NCBI GenBank assembly: GCA_943331855.1
Contig: CALQNE010000028.1
Span: 1-20,249 of the forward strand
Length of the DNA: 20,249 bases
Origin: Bordetella parapertussis
Lineage (GTDB): Bacteria; Pseudomonadota; Gammaproteobacteria; Burkholderiales; Burkholderiaceae_B
Reading direction: 5' to 3'
The translations under genes and the position numbers were made by a program. The notes beneath the pieces were generated by a model, which saw only the letters and a program-made list of their open reading frames with translations, was not told the origin of the DNA and searched no databases. Shown piece by piece: positions 1 to 8,141 of the stretch (the first letter of the stretch is position 1; the number at the start of each line of letters is the position of its first letter).

Positions 1-707
1 AGTGTGATCGCAATCAGCAAGTGCCAGAGACTGAATTTTTTACAAAGGTCAATGAAACCTATGGTCTGCCAAGCGTTATTGTGGCGCATGCTTGGGTGGA
101 TACGCCCAATGCCGAAGAAATTCTTGCACAGCAAGCCTCGTTCAAGTTGGTACGTGGGATTCGTACCAAGCCAATCATTGGCGCTAAACCGGGCGACAGT
201 GTGCGCGGTCAGCCGCGAAGTATGCAAGATCAGAAGTGGCTGAAAGGTTTAGAACTTTTACAAAAATACAAGCTCTCGCTTGATTTGAGACTGCCTTGGT
301 GGCATCTGGAAGAGGGCGCTGAAGTGGCCGCTCAGCTACCTGAGTTGCCAATGGTACTCAACCATACCGGATACCCCTGGCATCGTGATGAAGCTTCGAT
401 GGCTGGGTGGCGTAAGGGGATGCAAGCCCTTGCAAAGAGGCCTAATGTCACGTGCAAAATCTCAGGGCTTTGCGTGGCTGATCGTCCGTGGACCTTGGAA
501 GAAAATGGCCCGATCATTAAAGAAGTCATTGATTTATTCGGAGTGGATCGTTGTATGTTTGCGTCGAATTTTCCGGTCGATAGTTTGAAAGGCAGTTGGG
601 ATTATGTCTTTACACAATTTAAGCAAGCCGTTGCGCATCTTTCGTTGAGTGATCAGCAAAAGCTTTTTGCGGATAACGCCATTCGCGTGTATCGAATCCC
701 TACTTGA
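1..707 (+). CDS. Amidohydrolase family 2 metal-dependent hydrolase (5'-truncated by window edge)
   Basis: The gene is cut by the left edge: a GTG lies in frame at 21, but the frame stays open and protein-like to the edge (codons for CDRNQQ before it), so the true start is probably outside. The visible part of about 234 residues resembles the second half of the amidohydrolase-2 TIM barrel (PF04909). Family-like stretches, numbered from the GTG, are IVAHAWVD (about 20-28), VRGIR (45-49), PMVLNHTG with its barrel histidine (about 110-117), VTCKISGL (143-150) and RCMFASNFPVD near the C-terminus. This family hydrolyses or decarboxylates small cyclic or lactone-like carboxylates, usually in the cytoplasm. 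The next gene, a hydroxyacid-dehydrogenase homologue, starts 16 bases downstream, so the two are probably co-transcribed in a catabolic operon. The substrate cannot be deduced. The family call is fairly secure. Confidence 0.85.
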   Translation, partial: CDRNQQVPETEFFTKVNETYGLPSVIVAHAWVDTPNAEEILAQQASFKLVRGIRTKPIIGAKPGDSVRGQPRSMQDQKWLKGLELLQKYKLSLDLRLPWWHLEEGAEVAAQLPELPMVLNHTGYPWHRDEASMAGWRKGMQALAKRPNVTCKISGLCVADRPWTLEENGPIIKEVIDLFGVDRCMFASNFPVDSLKGSWDYVFTQFKQAVAHLSLSDQQKLFADNAIRVYRIPT

Positions 708-723
708 TTGAGTTGGTATTTAA

Positions 724-1806
724 ATGAAAAAGACGTATCAGATCGCGGTGCTGCCAGGCGACGGTATTGGCCGTGAGGTGATGAGCGCGTCTCTGGCTGT
801 TTTAGAGGCTATTCAAAAACAGATTGGTGTGGTGTTTGATACACGCACCTATCCTGCCGGGGCGCAACACTATCTTGATTCAGGCGAGTCTTTGCCTGAG
901 AGCACGTTAGCGGCCTGTCGGGCGGCGGATGCGATTTTGTTTGGTGCGATGGGTTTGCCGCACGTGAGAGGTGCTGATGGCACCGAGATTATTCCGCAGC
1001 TTGATATACGCTTCGCCCTCGATCTTTATGCGGGCGTGCGTCCCATTCGTACGTTTCCGGGCTTGCCGGTGCCACTTTCAAATCCCTTGGCCAGTAAGAT
1101 CGATTTGGTCTTGATTCGAGAAAATACAGAAGGGCTTTTTTATTCTCGCGGACGAGGTCGTGCCGAGGGTGACGAAGCGGTGTACGACACAATGAAAATC
1201 ACTCGAACGGGCACGACGCGCGTCTGTGAGTTTGCATTGAAATTAGCTGAGTTGCGTAAAAAGAAAGGCGGGTCTGGCCATGTCACCAGTGTTGATAAGG
1301 CCAATGTGTTTCAGTCGATGGCGTTCTGGCGCACGATTTTTGAATCATGTGCCAAGCGGTATCCGGCGATAACAACCGATAGCGCTTATGTCGATGCCAT
1401 GGCGTTGAATTTAGTGCTTAAGCCCTGGGCTTACGACGTCTTAGTCACTGAAAACATGTTTGGCGACATTTTGTCTGACCTGATAGCGGGGTTAGTGGGT
1501 GGCATGGGAATGGCACCTTCGGGTGATATCGGTGACCATCATGGATTGTTTCAGCCAGCGCACGGCACCGCACCTGACATTATGGGCAAAGGTATTGCGA
1601 ACCCAACGGCGATGATTTTGTCGGTGGCGATGATGCTTGAGTGGTTGAGTGACCGCCATGATGATCCTCGTTTGTTGGACGGGGCTCTCGCGATTCAACG
1701 GGGTGTTGAAATATCGTTTGCGAATAACATCGTCAGGCCAGCTGAGTTTGGAGGTAAAAGTAATACCGCTGAGATCACTCAGGCCGTTATTGCAAATATT
1801 AGGTAG
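724..1806 (+). CDS. Isocitrate/isopropylmalate dehydrogenase family protein (NAD-dependent beta-decarboxylating)
   Basis: 360 residues, the full length for this family. Visible motifs are the N-terminal LPGDGIG (10-16), the substrate arginines in [14 protein letters not shown] (94-107), RENTEG (132-137), Lys192 in VDKANV, Asp224 in YVDAMAL, the metal aspartates of FGDILSDL (Asp248, Asp252), and HGTAPDI (280-286) followed by [13 protein letters not shown]. Members oxidise and decarboxylate 2-hydroxyacids such as isocitrate, 3-isopropylmalate, D-malate or tartrate. RENTEG is more like the isocitrate, tartrate and homoisocitrate branches than LeuB, which usually has a different sequence there. 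HGTAPDI with Asp285 suggests NAD rather than NADP. The gene follows the amidohydrolase by 16 bases and no leuC/leuD genes are nearby, so a catabolic role is more likely than leucine synthesis. The substrate is unknown. Confidence 0.88.
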   Translation: MKKTYQIAVLPGDGIGREVMSASLAVLEAIQKQIGVVFDTRTYPAGAQHYLDSGESLPESTLAACRAADAILFGAMGLPHVRGADGTEIIPQLDIRFALDLYAGVRPIRTFPGLPVPLSNPLASKIDLVLIRENTEGLFYSRGRGRAEGDEAVYDTMKITRTGTTRVCEFALKLAELRKKKGGSGHVTSVDKANVFQSMAFWRTIFESCAKRYPAITTDSAYVDAMALNLVLKPWAYDVLVTENMFGDILSDLIAGLVGGMGMAPSGDIGDHHGLFQPAHGTAPDIMGKGIANPTAMILSVAMMLEWLSDRHDDPRLLDGALAIQRGVEISFANNIVRPAEFGGKSNTAEITQAVIANIR

Positions 1807-1915
1807 CACAGAAGGTTAATTTTGATTAAGTAAATCTTACCTGCAATTGGGGTTACCATAGCAGGCATCGTGCATTAATAAATCATTCAATATCAACGAT
1901 TTAGAAGCACACTCC
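1807..1915 (+). other. Intergenic region with weak inverted repeat
   Basis: About 109 bases between the dehydrogenase stop and the transporter start. It holds no credible gene. A 5-base inverted repeat (cctgc at 1840-1844, gcagg at 1861-1865) encloses a 16-base loop with no following T-run, so I do not call a terminator. The region is AT-rich and presumably carries the transporter promoter, but no clear -35/-10 pair was found. Confidence 0.4.
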
Positions 1916-2788
1916 TTGCTGAAGCCGCATTTGAACGACCCACAACGCCCGCTGTACGGCATTTTGTTGATCTTGCTCTCGTGTATGTTGTTCTCGAGCC
2001 AAGACGGCATCTCTAAGTACTTAACGCTTTTTTACTCACCGATTTTGGTCGTGTGGATGCGTTTTTTCATTCAGATCAGCTTGACGGCAGCCGTCTTTGG
2101 GCCGCGCATGGGCTTAACAATTTTTCATACAAAACAGCTCAAGTTGCAACTTGCCCGTGGCGCATGCATGTTGGCGGCGAGTGTGAGCTTTGTCATCGGT
2201 TTGCTCTACGTGCCAATTGGCGAGGCTACGGCCGTTGTGTTTTTATCGCCAATGCTGCTCACCTGGTTTGCAGGAAAAATTCTGAAAGAAAAAATTACAG
2301 TTGGACAGTGGGTGGCTGTCGGTAGCGGTTTGGTTGGGGTGTTAGTAATTGTGCGACCAGGCAGCGCCTTGTTTACCCCGGCGATTTTGTTGCCCTTAAC
2401 GGGGGCTTTCAGTATGGCGATTTATCAGTTACTGACGCGTCGCCTACTCACGACAGACCATATTGTTTCAACGAACTTTATTACCGGCTTATTTTGTACC
2501 GCCATCATGAGTATGCTGGTTTGGTATTTTTGGCAAACACCCACCCTCTATGATTTCATGCTGATGTTAGTCGGCGGTGCGATCGCCACGATTGGTCACC
2601 TACTGTTGACCTACTCGTATCGGCATGGCTCTGTCGTAATGCTTGCACCCTTTAGTTACGCGCAGATCGTCTTTGCTTCGTTGGTATCTTTTTTGTTCTT
2701 TGGACACATCCCCGACGACCTCACCATGTTCGGCATGCTGATCATTATTGTGAGTGGTGCAGGGTTAGTCTGGTGGCAAAGGCGCTAA
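1916..2788 (+). CDS. EamA/DMT-superfamily transporter
   Basis: 290 residues, typical for a ten-helix drug/metabolite transporter with two EamA repeats (about 13-145 and 155-288). The protein is strongly hydrophobic with short basic loops such as TRRLL. Family-like stretches are VVWMRFF near helix 2, GEATAVVFLSPML in the first repeat and AIATIGHLLLTYSYRHGSVVMLAPF in pieces of the second. It should sit in the inner membrane and move a small metabolite, probably outward, but the substrate cannot be told. The start is TTG at 1916: no ATG, GTG or other TTG lies in frame between it and the stop at 1859-1861, and the transmembrane start fits. There is no strong Shine-Dalgarno. The 3' end overlaps the convergent enolase-like gene by 4 bases. 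Confidence 0.85.
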   Translation: MLKPHLNDPQRPLYGILLILLSCMLFSSQDGISKYLTLFYSPILVVWMRFFIQISLTAAVFGPRMGLTIFHTKQLKLQLARGACMLAASVSFVIGLLYVPIGEATAVVFLSPMLLTWFAGKILKEKITVGQWVAVGSGLVGVLVIVRPGSALFTPAILLPLTGAFSMAIYQLLTRRLLTTDHIVSTNFITGLFCTAIMSMLVWYFWQTPTLYDFMLMLVGGAIATIGHLLLTYSYRHGSVVMLAPFSYAQIVFASLVSFLFFGHIPDDLTMFGMLIIIVSGAGLVWWQRR

Positions 2789-4059
2789 GTGCGTTTTAAC
2801 GCCTGCCAGGCGTAGCCTGCTGGATGAGGTTCAGTTGTTTCAACGCGAATTCCTTCATTCCACTTGGCCATGCGCTCTGAGCGTGCAAACGAGCCAACTT
2901 TTAATTGACCGGCATTCCAGCCTGTGGCTAGGTGAACAATGGCGACATCTTCAGTTTCACCAGAGCGCGCTGAGACGATGGTTGCATAGCCCGCTTGTTG
3001 CGCAGCTTTGAGTGCTGCGTATGTCTCAGTGATGGTGCCGGCTTGGTTTGGCTTAATCAAAACTGCATTACAGGCTTTTTGTTGAGCGGCTTCTTCAACG
3101 AGCTTGGCATTAGTCACAAGGTAATCATCGCCAACAATCTGCACCCGATCTGACGCCGCTTTGGTAAAGGCAATCATCCCTCGCGGGTCATCCTCAGCGA
3201 CCGGATCTTCGATCGAGACAATGGGGTACTTATCCAGCCAGTTCAACAGCTTTTCAATCAAACCGTCGGTATCAAGTTCTTTTTTCTCAAGACCCAGGGT
3301 ATAACGGCCACCTTTGCCAAATTCTGAGGCGGCAATATCCAAGGCAATGCTGACGTCTTGACCTGGAATAAAGCCAGCGGCTTCGATTGACATTACTAAA
3401 ACATCTAATGCTTCTTCGTTATGTGCAAACGCGGGCCACCAGCCGCCTTCATCAGCGATGCCTTGAGAAGAACCACGTTTTTTCATTAATAAACCGGCGT
3501 GTCGATATACTTCGGCGGTCATTTCCATTGCCTGGGCAAAGCTTCGTGCACCCGTGGCGATCACCATAAAGTCTTGAATGTCTACGCGACGATCTGCGTG
3601 GGCACCGCCGCCAAAAATTTGTATTTGCGGCAAAGGCAGTTGAACCGCGGCATCTTTGGCCAAATAGCGCCAGAGCGGCAAGTTTGCCTGTGTTGCGGCG
3701 GCGTGCAGCGCAGCTAACGATGTTGCGATCAGTGCATTGCCACCCAGGCGTGATTTGTCGGCTGTACCATCCAACGCGATGAGTAATGCGTCAATTTTTT
3801 CTTGTTCAGTGACGTCAAGACCGATTAAGGCTGGTGCGATTTCATTTTGAATTCCTTGGACCGCTTGCATGACATCGAGCCCACCAAACCGAGATCCGCC
3901 ATCGCGTCGCTCAAGCGCTTCGCGGGTACCTCGAGAGGCGCCAGCGGGAGCAATGCCGCGTCCAAGCGCCCCTGAGTCAGTAACGATGTCGACTTCAACG
4001 GTCGGACGCCCGCGTGAATCCCAGATACGTCGTGCCTGAACCTTTTTAATCCGACTCAT
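2785..4059 (-). CDS. Divergent enolase paralogue (enolase-superfamily protein)
   Basis: 424 residues, close to normal enolase length, and alignable throughout. Conserved elements are the loop PAGASRG (Ser42; canonical PSGASTG), GGAHA with His154, Glu183, the catalytic Glu204 in ADEGG, metal ligands Asp241 (DIAASEF), Glu284 (SIEDP) and the VGDD aspartates at 311-312, the catalytic Lys336 in LIKPNQ, and Lys387. The canonical SHRSGETED motif reads SARSGETED, so the active-site histidine is Ala364 (codon at 2968-2970). True enolase interconverts 2-phosphoglycerate and phosphoenolpyruvate in the cytosol. The divergence, and the coupling to the preceding kinase fusion instead of the pyrG/kdsA neighbourhood I would expect for the housekeeping gene, argue for another phosphorylated substrate. 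It overlaps the upstream stop as ATGA, and a GGAG ribosome site lies just before the ATG. A duplicate glycolytic enolase remains possible. Confidence 0.85.
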   Translation of the reverse strand: MSRIKKVQARRIWDSRGRPTVEVDIVTDSGALGRGIAPAGASRGTREALERRDGGSRFGGLDVMQAVQGIQNEIAPALIGLDVTEQEKIDALLIALDGTADKSRLGGNALIATSLAALHAAATQANLPLWRYLAKDAAVQLPLPQIQIFGGGAHADRRVDIQDFMVIATGARSFAQAMEMTAEVYRHAGLLMKKRGSSQGIADEGGWWPAFAHNEEALDVLVMSIEAAGFIPGQDVSIALDIAASEFGKGGRYTLGLEKKELDTDGLIEKLLNWLDKYPIVSIEDPVAEDDPRGMIAFTKAASDRVQIVGDDYLVTNAKLVEEAAQQKACNAVLIKPNQAGTITETYAALKAAQQAGYATIVSARSGETEDVAIVHLATGWNAGQLKVGSFARSERMAKWNEGIRVETTEPHPAGYAWQALKRT

Positions 4060-6038
4060 TTATTAAACTCCTGACTCCAACGTGTATGGATGGTAGAAAA
4101 CGAAAGACCGTCTTGCGTTAAAAATTCAATTGCAAGCTTGCGAACGCTTGCGCCCGGTGTATCAGCAAGATATTCGACAGGTGATTTTCCATCAATACGG
4201 GCAAGCATCAATCCAGGCAACAGGGTCACGATTCTTTCTTCGAGCGCTTGAGTAGACTCCCAAGTGACTTCGTGTAGATAAGCATTCAAAAAATCTTGCG
4301 CACACTTTAAGAATGCGGTCAAAGATTCTGGTAAATGGGCTGCTTTCAAGAAAAAATGATTGAGGCAGAACGCAACATCAAAGGCTGGATCGCCATACCA
4401 GGCGCACTCAGCATCTAACAAGATCGGCCCTGAGGGCGCAAGCAAAATATTTTTTGGACTGACGTCACCGTGAACCAAAACCTTTTTATTTTCTTGTGTA
4501 CGAACGATAAGCGCTTTTAAATGCGCGCTTAAAGGAGGGTGTTGCCGAGCCGCCTCTTCGAGATAAGGCTCAAGTCGAATCGCATAAAAAGCGTCATCAT
4601 GCGCAAAGCGTTTTGCGATAGCTTCTTGAAGACTTGTTTGGGCGTGGATTTGCCCAAGTATTTTTCCAAGCTGCGCGGCGACCTGAGGATTGATTCGATT
4701 CGCTAGCAGCTCCGCCTTCCAGTTTGGATTTTCAGGCCCAAGATATTGCATCACAAAACTTTTACTGGCTTGATCAACGCCCAAAACTCGAGGGACAGAC
4801 TGAGGTGAAATCTTTTCAACGGTTTGTAGCCAGTCGATTTCAGCAAAGACTCGATCGACTGGCGCCAACCATTGCTTAGCAACTTTTAATTGTGGGAGTG
4901 CTTGTTTTAAACAGTACTGTCCCCGCGCTGTCGTCAGGTGAAAAATATTTGACGAAACACCGCCAGTCAGTGCAGTGTTATTGATTGATTCATTCATTTG
5001 AGCAAGATTCAATCGCACTAGAATTTGCTGAATGGCTACATGATCTTTTGCTAAATCTTTGAAGGTTGTGGCGATCTGTTGATCGCGTACGCTCTGCGCG
5101 ACTTCCTTCCCTTTATCAAACTCTTCTTTGAGCTTAATGATCTCTGCGGGGCTCACTCGTTCGATATTGGCATAGTCGAGTTTCCAAACGTGCGAGTCGT
5201 TCCATCGAATAGGAGACTGTACGGTGGTGCGAGCAGATACCGCGCTCTCTAATACTTTGAGTGCGAGTTCGAGTGTTTGGCGTTGCGAGACTGGATCATG
5301 CGGTTTGCCAGCGGCATTGCCAAGTGGAAAATCGCTAAATAAAAATCTTGGGACACCGCAATGTTCGACAATATCTTTGGCACAGCCCATTAATACCGTC
5401 GGGATGCCATTGGCTTCAAGGTGACGGGCGATTAGGCTGAGAGTTTGATGACAGACAGGACAGTTTGGAATCAAGATAACAGCCTCGACACCATCCTCTC
5501 GGCAACGCTTCAACACTTCAGGTGCATCAACCTCAATCGTGTGGCGTTGGCTTCGATTTGTTGGGGCGCCATAAAAAAAAGGCGCGATCTTGCCAACTAT
5601 TTTTTCCCGGGCGAGTTCGCGCAGCATCGGTAGGGCAAACCAAGTATTGGCGTCTTTCATACTTGTATGTTTGCGATCAACCGCAACGTGCGATACCCGT
5701 AAATCGTGATCTTTGTTGGTGTCGCCCGAATAAACGGTAAAAAACTTGGCAGCTGAGTTGTATGTTGAGCCTGGACCTTGATTGCCTTTGTCAGGGTGGT
5801 AGGGTGCGGCTGTTGTGACGATCGTGACACAAGTGTCTTTGATCGCTTTGCGTAATGGGGTAAACGGCGCGTCTGCAAAATGAGCCCAGCGATACGGATT
5901 GCCATAACCTAAGGTTAGATACCAATCGCGGGTGCGTTGCATGTAAGCAATGGGCTGATCTTCGTCGCTGGCAAAGCCAAGCAGTTGATCGAGTTCGCTT
6001 TGCGATAATTTGGCTGATTGAGTCATAAAAGAGGTCAT
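4056..6038 (-). CDS. Fusion protein: glycine/betaine/sarcosine reductase B-like domain plus APH-type phosphotransferase
   Basis: 660 residues in two parts. Residues about 30-300 resemble the GrdB/selenoprotein-B reductase family: DLRVSHVAVDRKHTSMKDAN (112-131), then LPMLRELA and a GKIAPFFYG segment, then EAVILIPNCPVCHQT with Cys193 and Cys196 followed by LIARHLEANGIPTV. A lysine-rich helical linker (about 300-345) leads to a kinase-like domain (about 350-640): GGVSSNIF glycine loop, Lys378, catalytic HGDVSPKN (His523, Asp525, Asn530) and DAE (542-544) as metal-binding site. Known GrdB proteins are parts of selenium-dependent reductases of anaerobes; APH-fold enzymes phosphorylate small hydroxyl compounds. 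No signal peptide is seen, so it is probably cytosolic. A second ATG lies at residue 5, and neither start has a good Shine-Dalgarno. The next gene, the enolase paralogue, overlaps by 4 bases, implying translational coupling. Domain families are fairly clear; the function is not known to me. Confidence 0.8.
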   Translation of the reverse strand: MTSFMTQSAKLSQSELDQLLGFASDEDQPIAYMQRTRDWYLTLGYGNPYRWAHFADAPFTPLRKAIKDTCVTIVTTAAPYHPDKGNQGPGSTYNSAAKFFTVYSGDTNKDHDLRVSHVAVDRKHTSMKDANTWFALPMLRELAREKIVGKIAPFFYGAPTNRSQRHTIEVDAPEVLKRCREDGVEAVILIPNCPVCHQTLSLIARHLEANGIPTVLMGCAKDIVEHCGVPRFLFSDFPLGNAAGKPHDPVSQRQTLELALKVLESAVSARTTVQSPIRWNDSHVWKLDYANIERVSPAEIIKLKEEFDKGKEVAQSVRDQQIATTFKDLAKDHVAIQQILVRLNLAQMNESINNTALTGGVSSNIFHLTTARGQYCLKQALPQLKVAKQWLAPVDRVFAEIDWLQTVEKISPQSVPRVLGVDQASKSFVMQYLGPENPNWKAELLANRINPQVAAQLGKILGQIHAQTSLQEAIAKRFAHDDAFYAIRLEPYLEEAARQHPPLSAHLKALIVRTQENKKVLVHGDVSPKNILLAPSGPILLDAECAWYGDPAFDVAFCLNHFFLKAAHLPESLTAFLKCAQDFLNAYLHEVTWESTQALEERIVTLLPGLMLARIDGKSPVEYLADTPGASVRKLAIEFLTQDGLSFSTIHTRWSQEFNK

Positions 6039-6192
6039 TTTGTCGTTATTTAGAGTCTAGCTTAAAACGGTATTTCTATCCGAGCCTGACCCTTTGGCTG
6101 GCAAATCGAATACATAGTCCAGAAGAGATCTGCGTGAAGACTATACTTCTGAAAATCTCCTCTAACTTCTAGCCGATCTGCAGGTCTGTTTC
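6039..6192. promoter_or_regulatory. Divergent intergenic region between fusion gene and radical SAM gene
   Basis: 154 bases between two divergent starts, so it must hold promoters in both directions. No gene is visible. I found no -35/-10 pair good enough to name and no strong palindrome. Confidence 0.4.
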
Positions 6193-8112
6193 TTGACGTC
6201 AGCGAGCCCTGATTTTCCAATTCGAGTGTTGTCGCTCATCCCGCCAATGACACAACTCAACACTCCTTATCCGTCAACGGCGTATCTGACGGGGTTTTTG
6301 CGTTCGCGTGGCTTTGAAGCAGTGCAAGAAGATTTGGCCCTGGCACTGGTACTTCGTTTGTTATCGCGAGAGGGGCTCGCCCAGGTTGCTGACGTGATTG
6401 AGCGTTTGCCCCTTGCGCAGCATACCGAGACCATTGAGGCCTTTGTGGCGCAGCGCGCGCAATACTTTGCGACGATTCAACCGGTGATCGCTTTTTTGCA
6501 AGGACGTGACTCAACACTTGCGCATCGGATTGCCAGTCGCCAGTACTTGCCAGAGGGACCGCGTTTTGCGCCCCTGGATGTCTATGTTGATGACGAGGGG
6601 GGTGATCCCTTAGCCTGGGCCTTTGGTGCGCTTGGCCTAAATGACAAAGCCAAACACCTCGCAACGCTTTATCTGAATGATTTGGCTGATTTGTTGCGAG
6701 ACGCGATTGATTCACGCTTTGAATTTGTTCGCTATGCTGAGTCGCTGGTGGCGAGTCAGGCAAGTTTCGAGTCGTTGGCGCAAGCCTTAGCCGCACCAAA
6801 AAATTTGATTGATGACACGCTGGCTTTGTTAACGCACGAAGCGCTGAATCTTCACAAACCAACAGTCGTGCTTATTTCGGTTCCGTTTCCAGGTTCTGTC
6901 TATGCGGCGTTTCGTATTGCTCAGACTGTTAAGGCCTTTGATCCGAACATTGTGACCCTGTTAGGTGGTGGCTTTGTGAACACCGAACTGCGCGAACTCA
7001 CTGAGCCTCGAGTATTCGATTATTTCGATTATGTGACGCTAGATTCGGGTGAACGGCCTTTGCTGTCGCTCTTGGCATACCTGCAGGGGCAGCGTTCAAA
7101 GAAACGTCTGGTGCGTACCTATCTACGTGACGCTCAAACACAGGCGGTGCAGTACGTCAATATGGTCGAGCCTGAGGTGCCCTTTGAAGAGGTGGGTACG
7201 CCCACCTGGGATGGTTTGCCCTTAGATCGCTATCTGTCTTTACTCGACATGCTGAATCCCATGCATCGTCTCTGGAGTGATGGTCGTTGGAACAAGCTCA
7301 CTGTCGCACACGGCTGCTATTGGAAGAAATGCAGTTTTTGTGATGTGAGTCTGGACTATATCGGTCGCTATGAAAGTGCTTCGGCGACGGTATTAGTTGA
7401 TCGTATTGACGCGATTGTGCAAGAGACGCGCCAAACAGGTTTTCATTTTGTAGATGAAGCGGCGCCGCCTAAATCACTCAAAGCACTGGCAACCGAATTA
7501 ATTAAACGAGATACCGGTATTTCGTGGTGGGGCAATATTCGGTTTGAAAAAACCTTTACACCTGCGCTATGTGAGCTACTCGCTCAAAGTGGCTGTATTG
7601 CCGTATCGGGTGGTTTAGAAGTCGCCTCGGATCGACTGTTGACCTTGATGAAAAAAGGGGTCTCAGTTGATCAGGTCGCGCGCGTCACCCGTGCCTTTAG
7701 CGATGCCGGTATTTTGGTGCATGCTTATTTAATGTATGGATTTCCGACTCAGACAGTGCAGGATACGGTTGATGCACTTGAATATGTTCGTCAGTTATTT
7801 GCCAATGGCTGTATTCAAAGCGGATTTTTTCATCGCTTCACATGCACGGTGCACTCGCCTGTCGGGCTCAATCCGCAAGAGTATGGCGTCACGCTCAAGC
7901 CCTTACCGCCAGTTAGTTTTGCAAAAAATGATGTGCTGTTTATTGATCCCACCGGCGTTGATAACGCTGCCTTGGGCGTCGGGCTCAGAAAAGCTATATA
8001 CAACTATATGCACGGCCTTGGGCTAGAAGAGGACGTGCGCAGTTGGTTTGATTTCAAAGTGCCTCGAACCACCGTTGCGCGCCAGCGGATTGAGCGAGCT
8101 TTGGGGCAATAA
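6193..8112 (+). CDS. B12-binding-type radical SAM protein
   Basis: 639 residues. The N-terminal strand IRVLSLIPPM and the later segment TVVLISVPFPGS to LLGGGFVNTEL (about 225-265) resemble the split Rossmann-like cobalamin-binding region found in front of many radical SAM domains. Between them lies a long helical insert. The radical SAM core starts at HGCYWKKCSFCD with Cys375, Cys380 and Cys383, a C-x4-C-x2-C spacing instead of the classical C-x3-C-x2-C. The barrel continues with FVDEAAPPKSL, the WWGNIRFEK strand, SGGLEVASDRLL and YLMYGFPTQT. Such enzymes use a 4Fe-4S cluster and S-adenosylmethionine, often to methylate or rearrange inactivated carbons. The start is TTG at 6193: the first ATG would cut into the conserved first strand, and a stop lies at 6163. 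It is divergent from the fusion gene. The substrate is unknown. Confidence 0.85.
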   Translation: MTSASPDFPIRVLSLIPPMTQLNTPYPSTAYLTGFLRSRGFEAVQEDLALALVLRLLSREGLAQVADVIERLPLAQHTETIEAFVAQRAQYFATIQPVIAFLQGRDSTLAHRIASRQYLPEGPRFAPLDVYVDDEGGDPLAWAFGALGLNDKAKHLATLYLNDLADLLRDAIDSRFEFVRYAESLVASQASFESLAQALAAPKNLIDDTLALLTHEALNLHKPTVVLISVPFPGSVYAAFRIAQTVKAFDPNIVTLLGGGFVNTELRELTEPRVFDYFDYVTLDSGERPLLSLLAYLQGQRSKKRLVRTYLRDAQTQAVQYVNMVEPEVPFEEVGTPTWDGLPLDRYLSLLDMLNPMHRLWSDGRWNKLTVAHGCYWKKCSFCDVSLDYIGRYESASATVLVDRIDAIVQETRQTGFHFVDEAAPPKSLKALATELIKRDTGISWWGNIRFEKTFTPALCELLAQSGCIAVSGGLEVASDRLLTLMKKGVSVDQVARVTRAFSDAGILVHAYLMYGFPTQTVQDTVDALEYVRQLFANGCIQSGFFHRFTCTVHSPVGLNPQEYGVTLKPLPPVSFAKNDVLFIDPTGVDNAALGVGLRKAIYNYMHGLGLEEDVRSWFDFKVPRTTVARQRIERALGQ

Positions 8113-8141
8113 AGCGATTCTTGAGCCTATAGAGTACGGCC

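Noticed and set aside
724..1806. Calling the dehydrogenase LeuB
   Set aside because: It has RENTEG rather than the motif usual in LeuB at that place, and no leuC or leuD is nearby.
1492..1809. 105-codon minus-strand frame inside the dehydrogenase gene
   Set aside because: It is antisense to conserved catalytic motifs, and its translation resembles no protein family.
1840..1865. Hairpin after the dehydrogenase gene as a terminator
   Set aside because: The stem is only 5 base pairs with a 16-base loop and no T-run.
2785..4059. Possibility that the enolase-like gene is the housekeeping glycolytic enolase
   Set aside because: It lacks the SHRSGETED histidine, has an altered serine loop and is coupled to a kinase fusion instead of pyrG/kdsA. 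Not excluded, but less likely.
4056..5010. Antibiotic resistance by the APH-type domain
   Set aside because: The domain is fused to a metabolic reductase-like domain and coupled to an enolase paralogue. The APH fold is common in small-molecule kinases with no link to resistance.
6257..6862. 201-codon minus-strand frame inside the radical SAM gene
   Set aside because: It is fully antisense to a convincing gene, rich in Gln, Arg, Pro and Ser, and has no motif or ribosome site.
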